This document shows positions 32,101 to 42,400 of a DNA stretch of 64,000 nucleotides, piece by piece (position 1 is the first letter of the stretch; each line of letters opens with the position of its first letter). Below the pieces are notes generated by a model. It did not search any database, was not told the origin of the DNA, and was given only the letters and a program-made list of their open reading frames with translations. The position numbers and the translations under genes are program-made. The stretch spans positions 62,001 through 126,000 of the forward strand of contig BDIU01000148.1 of NCBI GenBank assembly GCA_002118135.1, read 5' to 3'. The stretch is from Trebouxia sp. TZW2008. Its lineage: Eukaryota > Chlorophyta > Trebouxiophyceae > Trebouxiales > Trebouxiaceae.

Positions 32101-35100
32101 GGCATGTACAGATATCATGCATGGCATGGACAGTCCAGCCATGGAAGAACAAAAAGGCAGCAGCAACATGGCAAAGCACGTATTGTCAGAATGAGCAAGC
32201 AAGTAAGCAAGGGAATGAAAGCAAGCAAGCGATGGAAAAGACGCCCTACCTTGATCCAGAAAGACTCCACCTCCTTCTGCAAGTCATCAAAGGTCATGCC
32301 ACCAATGCGGCTGACTGACCCTCTGAAGGCTGTGTCCACAATCTCATCTCCCAGGCCGTAGATCTCGAAGATCTGAGCGCCGTGGTAACATGACAACAGG
32401 CTGATGCCCATCTTCGAAAGGATCTTGAGAACACCCTTCTCAAGAGCTCTCTTGTAGTTCTTCTGTGTGTCTTCCACGCTGATATCGGCCAGCTTGCCTG
32501 ACTTGATCAGGGAGTTGGTCCTGAGACAAGCAGAACTGTTTTTGACACATGTTCTGCCTCATTATGGGCAGGCAGCTAAGCCAACAACACCAAGCCACAG
32601 ATGCGAAGCAACAAAAGACGTCATTTCACAACGCCAATTTTAATTTTTTTTGGAGCTTCCTGAGGTTGTTTATTGACACATTTCTGGCTCACCTTGGGGT
32701 CATGCGCCACTGCCTGCAGGTTTCCAGTGCCAGGTAGGGGCACACAGCGTGTGCACCATACCCAATCAACACTGCTGTGTGGTGAGTGGAGAAGGACTGG
32801 GCCGTCTCAGCCACAATGGAAGTCTCTGTTCGCAAACCAACTCTGCATTGAGGCAATTGCTGAGTCAGTCTCATGCAGAGCTGTTGTGCTAAACAATACA
32901 ACATGCTGCACTTGCCAGCTCAAATTTGTGCAGAGCTGTTGTGCAGACTAGCTCTGCATGACGTACACGTTGGCTCAGTATTTGACAGAGCTGTTATGCA
33001 GACCAGCTCTGCATGCTGCACTTGCCAGCTCAATATCTTTTCATGAACCTCTGCCATTCTTATGTACCACATCAATATTACAAATAAGAAGCTCTTGCAG
33101 TGCTGGAATGCAAAACAGCTCTGCAGGGCTTGGACCAGCTCAGCCTTGTGCAGAGTTTTGTGCAAATCAGCCAAACACAATGCAATGAATGGCTCAGTCT
33201 TGTGTGCAGAGCTACTATTTACAGAGGACCTTGCAATCGCTTGCACAGATGATTGGGGTGAGGTGTTTAACTGACCTGATGAGGTGGTGGTGCACAGAGC
33301 CGACAGCCAGCAGGGTGGGGATGGGCGGCTGCTTGATGTCCATCTCCTCCTCAGCAATGCGGTCAGACAGCACCACCAACTGCAGCAACCATGAGCTCTT
33401 GGTCAAGCTCATTTCCTTGAGGACTGTGCAATTGACTACAGCCTGTGAGTGATTGTCTCCCGAGCATGAGCAAATGTGATCAGCCAGCAGAAACACCGTT
33501 CTTGACAGCAAAGCAGATAGTCTCATTCACTCAATTCAGGCTGCCTGTCCATGTGAAGTTTGAAGACATGCCCTGGATGCAGCAGTCAACATGCCTCAGG
33601 CATAGGCCTTTTGTAGGCAGCAGTGCCCATCCCACAGCCATTGCGCACAGCCGCTTCATGTCTTTGCAGAGGGCAGTCACAGCAGCTTTGAGGCCACAGG
33701 CTGTAATGTATGCTCGTGAATGGTGATGACCCCTTCACTGGTGAGCATTCAGCCAAAATTCTTCTTTTTTGGGTCTGCAGCAGCACCCACCTCACAGCCT
33801 TTGCGCACAGCGGCTTCCACGTCTTTGCAGAGGGCATTTACAGCAGCCTTGAGGGCTCCTGGCTTGCCTGACTCGTAGTGCAAGTTGAAGGTCTTGTTGG
33901 CCATGCCAGCCTGGGAAGTAATGGCCTTCAGCTCACTTTCCAGCAACATGGGCGACTTCAAAAGCACCTGTGTCAGAGTCAACACATGCGTGAGTGATTG
34001 CAGTTCAGAAGGCGTGCAGGGAAAGCCTTGAGCAACCTTGCATAGTGCAGATTAAAGGCCTTGTTGACCATGCCAGTCTGAGAAGCAATGGCCTTCGACT
34101 CACTTTCGAACGACATTGGCGACTTCAAAAGCACCTGCGCCATACTTCACAGGTGAGTGTGGGTTAGGCTGCGTCAAGACACTGCTTGAAGTGAAGTCTG
34201 TGAAGCAAGCATTGATGTTGGTGACATTCATCAAGCTACTGTACAGCTCAGCTGGTGGATTGAATGCACCTGAATCCAGCTGCAATCAACTTCTTCCTCA
34301 GCTGTGCTGTGGTGCTGCCACTGGCCAGCAACGATACAAACACACTCACACCCAGTGTCATGCTGCCAGATGCTCTTGTAAGCTGCCGGAATAAGAAAGG
34401 GTCTAGCTTGTTGACAAAGGGTTTGAGGCAAAAATGCTTCTGTAGGGTGCTTAGATTAGCCTGGAGTCTGGCCTGTGAGTAAGCTCCTGGGCTGACAAAT
34501 GCCTTGGTCGCTTGCCAAGAGACTAAAACAAACTATAAAATACAAAGATTTGGCCAAGGGCTTGGGAGGTTTTTTAGAAATTTTTTGCTTTGGTCTGTTT
34601 TGGTTGAAATGGATCACGTCTGACCTGTGAGTAAGCGTCTGGGCCTGGCTGCAGCAGGTTGCCTCTCTTGCCGAGACGCATGGTCATGCTCATGACCAGC
34701 CCCTCCCTCAGGGGGTCGATGGGGGGGTTGGTGACCTGGGCGAACCGCTGCTTGAAGTAGTTGTATAGCATGTGGGGCTTGTCTGACAGCACAGCCAGAG
34801 GGATGTCATCCCCCATGCAGTATGTGGGTTCTGCCCCCTGCTGTGCCATGCCCTCTATAATCATGCCACTGTCCTCTTGACCAAGACCTGTTGCACCAGG
34901 AGGAAAAATGTCATGACTGTGATGTCAGCAATGTCAATGATTGGTACAGCTGCCGGCACAAGTGCCAGATGTGTGTATGGCCCTTTTTGGCAAGCTTTGA
35001 ATATGGACTGGTCACAACTTCAAGCGCTTCTGTTACATCACAGCACATATCAATAACACAAGTGAACCACCATGTGTGAAACCCAATGCTCAAAACAAAT

Positions 35101-38100
35101 ACTATGCAATACGCGAATGTGTGAAAAGACGTGGCACTGAGATGCAGTGTGCCATGTGCGCATTCCACCATGCACGACACTTTGGCAACAATAAGTATTA
35201 CACAACAGCCAACTCTCTCGAGGTGTTGATGATGGGAGTGAAGGGTACCTCATTTGTTCTAAACATGTGCTAGACAGGCTCAGCAGGCCCAGCTGGAGAG
35301 TACAGTGATCCCTTACCATTGGCGGCCTGTAGGCGCAGCACTTGGGCAGCTTCCATCTGCGGCTCTTGCAGATACTGGTTGGTGGGGACCAGCTCCTCCA
35401 GGCGGTGGTTCTCTTTGTCCACCCACTCCTTGTAGGGCTGCTGCCCTGCAACCTCCCTAGCAATCTCTGAGTGGATCTTGAACGAGCCCTGCATCATTGA
35501 CATTGTAACAGTGGGTCTCAATAGCGCTTCGCAGCCGCAGCAATCTCAACGCGGCCCTTGTCCACCCACTCCTTATAGAGCTGCTGCCCCGTCACCTCCC
35601 TTGCAATCTCTGAGTGGGAAGGAGCCCTGCACTGTAACTCCAGAGCATTGATGCAGCAGCTGTCAACTCTCAGGCATTGAGCATACAACAATAAGAGTGA
35701 TCACTCTTTTTGAGCACCAGCAAACCTGTCGCATCGGTACATGATGAGCCAACACATGATGGACATGGCAAGCAGAGATCAGATGTACCTCATACAGCGT
35801 GCACAAGTTCATGCACATCAACACATAAATGCACTCGAAACCCCCTGCTGACAGCCTGGACAAAAACCAGCAAGACTGTCTGTAGCACTGACACAAGGCA
35901 GCGATGTGGTCAGAAGCACTCACATCTGCTAGGTCTGCGCACACCATCTGACCAGGACCCAGGCGGCCCTTCCGGGTCACATGACTGGCATTCGTCAGCA
36001 CGTCACCCAGAACGCCAACTTCAGATGCAACATACACCATGCCGTCATCAGTCTCCCAGAACCTGGCAGGCCGAAGGCCGTTTCTGTCCAGGCGGGCACC
36101 AATCTTGTTGCCGTCACTGAAGACCAGTAGGGCTGGACCGTCCCAGCCCTCTTGCAGGCCCTCATAGTACTCATAGAAGTCAATGACCTGCAAAAGCATA
36201 AGTTGCAGTTCATGCATGGCACATCTCATTCACTGATGATGCTGCACCACCACTGGTGTGCAGCATTATACTCCCATGCATGGCATCTGGTGGAGGTACA
36301 TATTGATGTCCGCGTGAAACAGTGTCCTGCGACAATCTACACCAGTTATGTTCTACAATGTGCAGCAGTCAGCATTCACGCTCACAGGAGATGCTCCTGA
36401 CAGATGAGCCCAAGGAAAAGGGTCAAAATCCAGCAAGTGCATACTTGCAGGCGTCTATAGACAAGTACAGATGTGTCACCTCAGGATATTGCTTCAGTAG
36501 TGTGGGATGGTTCTGGTACGCCTCAGGCACCAGCATCATCAATGTCTGGTTGGCATCCACTCCAGTGCGCACACAGTACTCAGCCATATGATCCAAGTTA
36601 GCTGAGTCTGACTCTGCCTGGTTGCAGATGGGCAGGAACTCATCCTCACGTCCATCCCACACAGGGTGAGTCAGCGAGTGCTCTCTGGAAGACACCCAGT
36701 TGAGGTTGCCTTGCAGAGTGTTGATCTCACCTGCAATTCAGTTGAAGCAGTTGGATTCTGTCCTGCTGATATGCATTGACACCAAATCTAACAACAGATG
36801 AGTTGGGACTTCTTGTAGGCAAGGATCCACTGCCTGTGATCAGTGGACATAATGCACCAGACACAGCTGATTGCAGCTCACTATCAAGTGTGAGCTGGTC
36901 AACATATCAGCAGTGTGTGCTGTTTCCCACTGCCATCATTCAGGTGGCTGCTGCTGTCTGCCTTGTCACGACAGCTGTCCAGGCAGCAGTTACAGGCTAC
37001 GAGACACAGCAGAGGCTCCTCAACTAAGTTGCACTGCAAGACAGAGTGATCTGCAGCTCAGACATGTGCCTCACCATTGTGGCCCAAAAACCTCATTGGC
37101 TGGGCTAGAGGCCACTTGGGAGTGGTGTTGGTTGAGAAGCGCCTATGGTACATGGCAAAGGCAGTGACATAGGCCTCATTCTGCAAGTCCTTGTAGAACT
37201 GCCCCAATGCTGCAGACTGCAACATGCCCTACACAAAGGCGACCCACATTGAATGACTGAACTGCAACAACCGTTATGCCATTGTGGAAAGCACTCACAG
37301 CGCAAGCATTCTAAGCTGTAAAACCATTACTGCAGCATTTGGCAATGCCATGTGCCAGAATTGATCATTGCAGCATTTGGCAATTCCTTGTCCCAGAAAC
37401 ATGCAGCTAGTCACACAATCTGCGCACAAGGCAATTGTGACCATGACAGGGCCTTTCTCACTGTCTCAATGATAACGACACAGCCAACAGGAGATGAGCA
37501 GACTGACCTTGTAGCAGATGGTCTTGCTGGACATGGTGCAGATGTAGAAGTCAGAAAGGGCGCTCAAGCCGTCCTGAGCCAGCTTGGCATTCTTCGCCTT
37601 CTCAATCACTTTGCGCAGAATGAACATTTCCCTCTCCAGCTCATCGCCAGTTGCTCCTTTGGTATGCTCAAGGAACACCTGCTTGATGCGAGGCTGTGTG
37701 ACGCGAGCAAAACGGCCCACGACCTCTGAATTGACGGGCACGTCACGCCAGCCCACGATCTTACACCTGCCCTCTGCTTTGACCATTTCCTCAATGATTT
37801 GGATTGCATCTGCTTCATGCTTGTCATCATTGGGAAGGAAAAGCATGCCAACTCTGCAGCAGCCACAGCAGTCAGATTAGGCCAGCAGAATCGCAGCAGA
37901 ACTCAGGTGATCTGGCTGCATGCATGGAATCAATTGACAATCACATTTGGTTGCAAAGCAAACCATGTCTGCAACCATGTACACAACTGCAAAACAGCCA
38001 GTAAAGATTGCCCAGGAGCAGCAACCAATGAGGCACCCAGAACCCCAATACTTAACATAGCATAAACCATTCCTAAGTAAGCAAAGATTGGCTTTTTAGA

Positions 38101-38922
38101 GAAAGTAGACTTTCTTTTAATTTTATTTGGTGTAACTCCATGCATCAATTGCCAAGGACAAGTCAAGCGTTGCTTGTGATAGACATGCTGTTTGTGACAT
38201 GACATACCCTGTATCCTTTTCATTTAGATCTGGAAGATCTTGCTTGAACAGCTCCCATGGTATTTGTGTCATGATGCCTGCTCCATCTCCTGAGATTTCA
38301 TCAGCAGAACAAGCTCCTCTGTGCTCCATACAGCTCAGAGCAGTGACGGCCTGCGCATGCACTGAGCTGTCATTGCGGCGGCTACTGACATGCAAACATG
38401 CACTTCGCTGCCTATGCAACATGGGTAGCCTGCATGTGACGTGACATGGCCTGTCCAATGCTGCTTGCCTCACAGGTGACAAGACTGTACCTGGCTCAAA
38501 ATTTTGTGCATCCTCTCATGCCTCAGATTGGCTATGAAGCCCACCTGCAAAAGCACAATTTGTTACAAGCTGTGGACTCAACAGGTTTGAGTTGCTTTAA
38601 GCCTGGTCTCGACAAAATGCCGCACCCCACAAGCGTCCCTCTCTTGCAGGAAGGTTTGTAGATCATAAGCCTCGCAAGGCTGCTGCGCTGGCTGCTGTGG
38701 GCCAGACTCTACATGGGGTTGCTCCGGCGCTAAAGGCAGAGCTTGTCTGGCTGACGCTGCTTGCACATGCTGTGACGCAACCACCACGCCAGGCACTGGC
38801 GTGCGAGTATGTCGAACCGAGCTCTGAGACGGTGCTGCTGCCTGCAAGGGCAGAGTCGCAGATATTGGATCGAAGAGGCTTGATAAGGCGCTGGTCTTTG
38901 CGACTCGTCTCTGACTCAGCAC
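23156..38922 (-). CDS. GLU1: Ferredoxin-dependent glutamate synthase (Fd-GOGAT), plastid
   Basis: Makes two glutamates from glutamine and 2-oxoglutarate with reduced ferredoxin in the plastid. Exons: 38922-38626, 38544-38491, 38350-38208, 37853-37508, 37228-37075, 36730-36480, 36187-35924, 35488-35317, 34887-34625, 33967-33791, 33379-33276, 32842-32693, 32520-32250, 31703-31340, 30820-30590, 30136-29985, 29354-29160, 26989-26747, 26570-26361, 25868-25668, 25057-24838, 24593-24409, 23428-23156. All phases agree, giving 1,639 aa. Residues 1-97 are a Ser/Ala/Gln-rich transit and pro-region. C98 of ERDACGVGF is the amidotransferase nucleophile. The FMN/synthase domain has [13 protein letters not shown] and [10 protein letters not shown]. 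The 3Fe-4S cysteines are C1244, C1250 and C1255 in [16 protein letters not shown]. The GXGXG beta-helix domain ([24 protein letters not shown]) and the plant-like FWQLVPPSE tail follow. It lacks the NADH-binding half of NADH-GOGAT (over 2,000 aa). Intron 21 is GC-AG. Introns hold many exon echoes. Confidence 0.97.
23816..24303 (-). repeat. Four tandem echoes of the Fd-GOGAT exon 22 end and donor
   Basis: Directly downstream (in gene direction) of exon 22, whose end reads [19 protein letters not shown], the same segment recurs four times with a unit of about 145-150 bases: near 24257-24300 ([13 protein letters not shown]), 24112-24160 ([13 protein letters not shown]), 23962-24010 (TAG stop inside) and 23816-23868 ([13 protein letters not shown]). 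All keep a GTAA or GTGA donor after AGG. The intervening intron sequence is repeated too. Confidence 0.9.
25141..25178 (-). pseudogene. Short echo of Fd-GOGAT exon 21
   Basis: About 30 bases read GCAGGGCAGTCTTTCAGACA on the minus strand. Exon 21 has the matching segment (GQSFGCF) about 100 bases upstream in gene direction. The copy is too short and diverged to be functional. Confidence 0.55.
25899..25942 (-). pseudogene. Echo of the Fd-GOGAT exon 20 start
   Basis: The minus strand copies the first ~40 bases of exon 20 (real peptide [11 protein letters not shown]). The copy reads roughly [11 protein letters not shown]. It lies just upstream (in gene direction) of the true acceptor and has lost a recognisable AG at its start. 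Confidence 0.6.
26185..26252 (-). pseudogene. Echo of the Fd-GOGAT exon 19 end
   Basis: The minus strand reads [11 protein letters not shown] and then a frameshifted LVSLQIC; exon 19 reads [20 protein letters not shown]. It lies in intron 19 about 110 bases beyond the true donor. Confidence 0.75.
27300..27780 (+). repeat. Minisatellite, about 84-base unit, six copies
   Basis: A unit containing CATGTATCAGCAGCAGTGCA and ATGCATGTAGCCACGAGATGG recurs with starts near 27393, 27478, 27562, 27646 and 27731, plus a diverged first copy from about 27300. The unit length of 84-85 bases is 28 codons, so one plus-strand frame stays open across several units. It lies in Fd-GOGAT intron 17 on the opposite strand, so the open frame is probably incidental. 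Confidence 0.85.
28610..29045 (-). repeat. Array of echoes of the Fd-GOGAT exon 17 end and donor
   Basis: Exon 17 ends [23 protein letters not shown] at 29160. Copies of this end lie at about 28980-29042 (donor lost, CAG|ATTTG), 28838-28900 (CAG|GTTGAT) and 28701-28765 (CAA|GTTGGT), with a short remnant near 28610. Copies read [10 protein letters not shown](G/C)LADAHQ. Still weaker relatives occur at about 27880-27950 and 28275-28325. Spacing is 137-178 bases. Confidence 0.88.
29427..29508 (-). pseudogene. Echo of the Fd-GOGAT exon 17 start
   Basis: The minus strand encodes PKSKD...[14 protein letters not shown] with a small frame disturbance; exon 17 starts [20 protein letters not shown]. 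It lies upstream of the true acceptor in intron 16. A separate tandem repeat (ATACGCTTGAACTCATACAA) sits at about 29385-29435. Confidence 0.78.
30411..30478 (-). pseudogene. Echo of the Fd-GOGAT exon 15 end
   Basis: The minus strand contains [10 protein letters not shown] in a shifted frame. The nucleotide sequence follows the exon 15 end ([12 protein letters not shown]) over about 68 bases with frameshifting differences. The donor is altered. Confidence 0.65.
31179..31286 (-). pseudogene. Echo of the Fd-GOGAT exon 14 end
   Basis: About 108 bases copy the end of exon 14 ([20 protein letters not shown] region) with a one-base loss and several substitutions, and end in a donor-like AATG|GTGAGC. 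The intact exon ends at 31340 with AACG|GTGAGA. The copy cannot be read in the exon's frame throughout. Confidence 0.8.
32870..33130 (+). repeat. Tandem repeats in Fd-GOGAT intron 11
   Basis: Segments with TGCAGAGCTGTTGTGCAGAC and AGCTCTGCATGCTGCACTTG occur about three times. The AGCTCTGCAT core resembles the reverse complement of the exon 12 acceptor (CAATGCAGAG), so the array may derive from that splice site. It is too diverged to be certain. Confidence 0.55.
33612..33697 (-). pseudogene. Echo of the Fd-GOGAT exon 10 end
   Basis: The minus strand follows the exon 10 end ([20 protein letters not shown]) with a frameshift, retaining [17 protein letters not shown] sequence. It lies in intron 10, downstream of the true donor at 33790. 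Confidence 0.75.
34041..34134 (-). pseudogene. Echo of the Fd-GOGAT exon 10 start
   Basis: After an intact GCGCAG acceptor at 34135 the segment encodes [20 protein letters not shown] followed by [11 protein letters not shown], collinear with exon 10 ([20 protein letters not shown]...) and in the same phase. It has no evident donor. It precedes the true exon by about 70 bases. Confidence 0.85.
35557..35628 (-). pseudogene. Echo of the Fd-GOGAT exon 8 start
   Basis: The minus strand starts with GTGCAG|GGCTC like the true exon 8, has a small deletion, then reads [18 protein letters not shown]. Exon 8 reads [18 protein letters not shown]. The deletion shifts the frame relative to the acceptor, so it is non-functional as an exon. 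Confidence 0.8.
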
Positions 38923-39454
38923 GGAGTGACATTTGGCCAGTTCTGTGACTGAGTGAAACGAGCTTTAAGCCTCACCTTGCGACGCTCGTTATGAAGGGTC
39001 CGCCGGCTAAAGGCTTGATTGGTTATGTTGCCACGACATTGAACCTCAGACCCGCGGGCGGAGGCCGTGCGCAGCTCCATTCCCGCGGCAACAGCAAGCC
39101 AACGTTTGAAAGCGCAAGCTGCGCGAGAGGTACCTCACAGAAACCGCTACGACTTGATGCCAGAGCGGTGTGATCGTGAGACCTCTGCTAAACTAACTGC
39201 AGTATCACGTGGCCCCTTTACCACACTCGTCGCTCAGAGTCCGCGCTTCTTCTTCAGCTATAGAGTCTTTAATTGCTAGCATATCCTACGCAAGCGACTG
39301 CGGCTTGTGCTGTCGCTCAAGCCGGCCTGCTTGTTGTACTCAAAATGCATGCATGTACAATGGCTATGCTGCTAGATGTTAGCATGCCATCGCTGCTACA
39401 TCACAAATGCGGAGCAGCTGAGTGATCAAAGCGTCCTCCCAAGCAAACAGAAGC
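38923..39454. promoter_or_regulatory. Shared bidirectional promoter region (Fd-GOGAT / CFAP74)
   Basis: The start codons of Fd-GOGAT (minus) and CFAP74 (plus) face away from each other across 532 bases. The centre, about 38990-39200, is GC- and CpG-rich (for example CCCGCGGGCGGAGGCC), as at other gene starts here. No TATA box or defined factor site was identified. Promoter function is inferred from position. Confidence 0.55.
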
Positions 39455-42400
39455 ATGGTGCTTTTTGATCAGCTATGGGAGGATGACCTGCCGGAGGAGC
39501 CCCCAGAACATCCCAGGCAACTCCACCAAAGTGTCAACGCAGCTCAAAGCAAACATGAAGTTGCTCCTCAGGAGGTGATCAGTCGACGTACAGTTGTAAA
39601 GCTGCACTTACCGTGTCGCGAGCTTGCATTGTTGCTTTCAGGTTTTGTTCACGGCAGTCGACAGAATGTCGGACATTCAGCGTCTGAGGGAGGTTCAGTC
39701 CATTGTGGACAAGTCAGATTCAGGGCTTGAAGCGGCTGTGCAAAAGCTGGCAGCGTTGCATGTCATGGCAGACAAGTCACAACAGCTGGCAGGAAGCCTG
39801 CAGGTACAGCTTTAGTCTTTGCATCTGTTTGCTGCTGACCGGACCAGCCATCTGAGGATACCTGTTGCCACTCTCAAGCCTGTGCTCCCTGGTTTGTCAG
39901 GCAACAGTGGAAGACCTTGAGCAGGAGCAACAACAGTTGCTTGAGGCGCGCCCTTTGCCAAAGGCTCGCTTGGAGACCCTTGCGGCCAGCATATCTGGCC
40001 AGTCTGCTTGCTTGTCAAAGCAGCTTGCACAGCTGAATGAGACTCAAGAGGTGACTCGACGGCATGACGCAAAGCCGTCACCATTGGCTTGTTGAACAGA
40101 AGTGCCACAGCAAGTGGTTGTCCACCATCAACACATCACCGTTAACTCACAAATGAGGCCGTCTTGCAGCAGTGCACGATCATGCCTATGCTTTGCAGGA
40201 AATGGGTGCAAGGTTTGCTTCTGCTACAGTAGTTCAATGTTTGGAACACTCATCTTTGTGTAGTAATAAGCTTAGGCTGACAGGCATTGTGTGTTATCAT
40301 CCGCTCTGTGCTTGTTCTGTGCCCGGTCCAAGCAAAGCCAGCTTTGCTAGTATCCAAATTTGCTCTTTTTTGCACATTTCACTGAGTCATGGCACTGGTG
40401 GCCATGCGGCAAGTATCTGATGGCTGTTGATGCCATGTAGAGCATCAGACTGGCAGAATTGGATGTCAGACGTGCAGAAAACAGCATTCTGGACACTGCT
40501 GAAGCCCGGCTGAAGTTGCAGGGCCTGTCTAGTCGGCTAGCAGACCAGCAGCAGCATCTAGCATCCACAAGGCGCCAACAGGAGTTGCAAGGTCACGCAC
40601 TTGCTTGCTTCCTCAGCAGCTGCACTGTGTCTCACAGTCATGCCACTGTCACCTGTATGCGTCAGAAGATTCTTTTGGAGAATTTTCATAGTGCTTGCGA
40701 TAGTGGCATGCATGTACTTTGCCTGTGCTGCCTTGAAAACAGTAGTATTGCAGAAGTCGCAAGGTCGGTGACCAGCCCTCATGCAAGGGCATTGACTTGC
40801 TGATTTGCTTAGCAGCTGCTTTTCAGCATACCTACAGTCAGACCACGATCATCTGCATGCGCAAGGGAGCCTTCAGGCAAGGGGAGGCCTCACACGCCAG
40901 CCTAGCTCTTGCAGAAGTGGCAAGCATGTGAGTCTGCCTTGCTGCTTTGCAGACAGCCATATTGCAGGCGTCAAGAATCAGGTATTGGGATCCTTATTTC
41001 TACTTGCTTTGCTGCAGGAGCGCTGCTGCACAGCAAGCAGCTGACTAAGCAGCAACTCCTTCAGGACAAGGCAGTTGCTGCTGCTGATGCTTCAGGCCAA
41101 GCTGCTATTGCAGCAGCCATGGCAGGTCACAAAGCAGCTGCCATGCGCATGAAGCAGAAACTGGCGCAACTAGCACCCACCAAGGGTATCTCTTCAGACC
41201 ACACCTTAATGTAGCAAGAACAGCGACGCGACATCCAGTTCTGCATCTTGTGGATAATCATCACAGGAACATCATGTTTCTGGCTTTCTGAGCATATCCT
41301 TGAGACCTCTGAAGCTTTGCATGATGAGTACAAAGGCAGCAACCTCATCAGCAGTCGCGTCAAATGTCATGTAGTTTGCTGCAATGCAGAAGATACCCAT
41401 AAACATAGGTTGAAGTCAGGGCAACAGGCACTACAAAGCTCACAGCTGTTTGTCATACGAAGGGACTCTGTCGGCACTGACATGCAGAGCTGCAAACACT
41501 GTAGAAGCTCGCAGCTGTTTGTCATGCACAGAGCGACATTGAAAGCAAGTCAGCCTGGCATGTCAAGAGTAGAGCTGCACACACCTTGTATGGTAGCGGA
41601 CAGACAGTTTTATGTACATTGTTGTTACTGCAACTGTGCAGAGGGTTGCAGGCTGATGCAGAGCCAGCAGCGTGATAGGCAGCAGAAAGCTGCTGTTTAG
41701 CTGAAGCATCACGTTTCCGAAGCCCAAGCTGGCTTGGCAGAGAAGGCAGAAGTGCACTAGCTGAGAGCTGCATACATTCGGCAGTGTTGCTGGAAGACAT
41801 CACAAAGTATTTCACTGTTACTGCATTCATGCAGAGGGTTTCAGGCTGGTGCAGAGCCAGCAGCGTGAGAGGCAGCAAAGGGCTGCTGTTCAGCTGAAGC
41901 AGCATATCGATGAAGCCCAAGCTGGGCTTGCAGACAAGGCTGAAGTGCACCAGCTGAGAGCCAAGCAGCAGGCTGAGATGCATGCTAAAGAGTTCGACGC
42001 GCTACTGGACTCTGGACAAAACCCTTATGCTGTGAGACTGCCTTCACTGTTGGCCCAGCATTCATGTGCAAATGCAGTATGAAAGCATCAGCAGGCTGAG
42101 AGGCACGCCACAGAGTTCAACACGCTATTGGACTCTGGACAGAACCCTTATACTGTAAAAGTGCCCTCACTGTTGGTCCAGCATTCATGTTGAAATTTAG
42201 TATGAAAGCATCAGCAGGCTGAGATACATGCCAAAGAGTTCAACATGCTACTGCACTCTGGACAAGATTCCCACGCTGTGAGATTGCGTTTACCGTTTGC
42301 TCACCATACTACTGCATGCTTCCATGCAGCATGTTGCACTTGAATGGCTGTTCAGCTTATGACAGCATAAAGTGTATTTGCATTTGGATGGCTCTTCTTC

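Noticed and set aside
23156..38922. NADH-dependent GOGAT or bacterial-type large subunit
   Set aside because: The protein ends after the GXGXG domain with the plant Fd-GOGAT tail FWQLVPPSE. There is no beta-subunit-like NAD(P)H/FAD region.
40850..40930. An extra CFAP74 exon between exons 4 and 5
   Set aside because: A locally plausible peptide exists, but no acceptor gives a phase compatible with both neighbours. Exon 4 joins exon 5 directly in phase.
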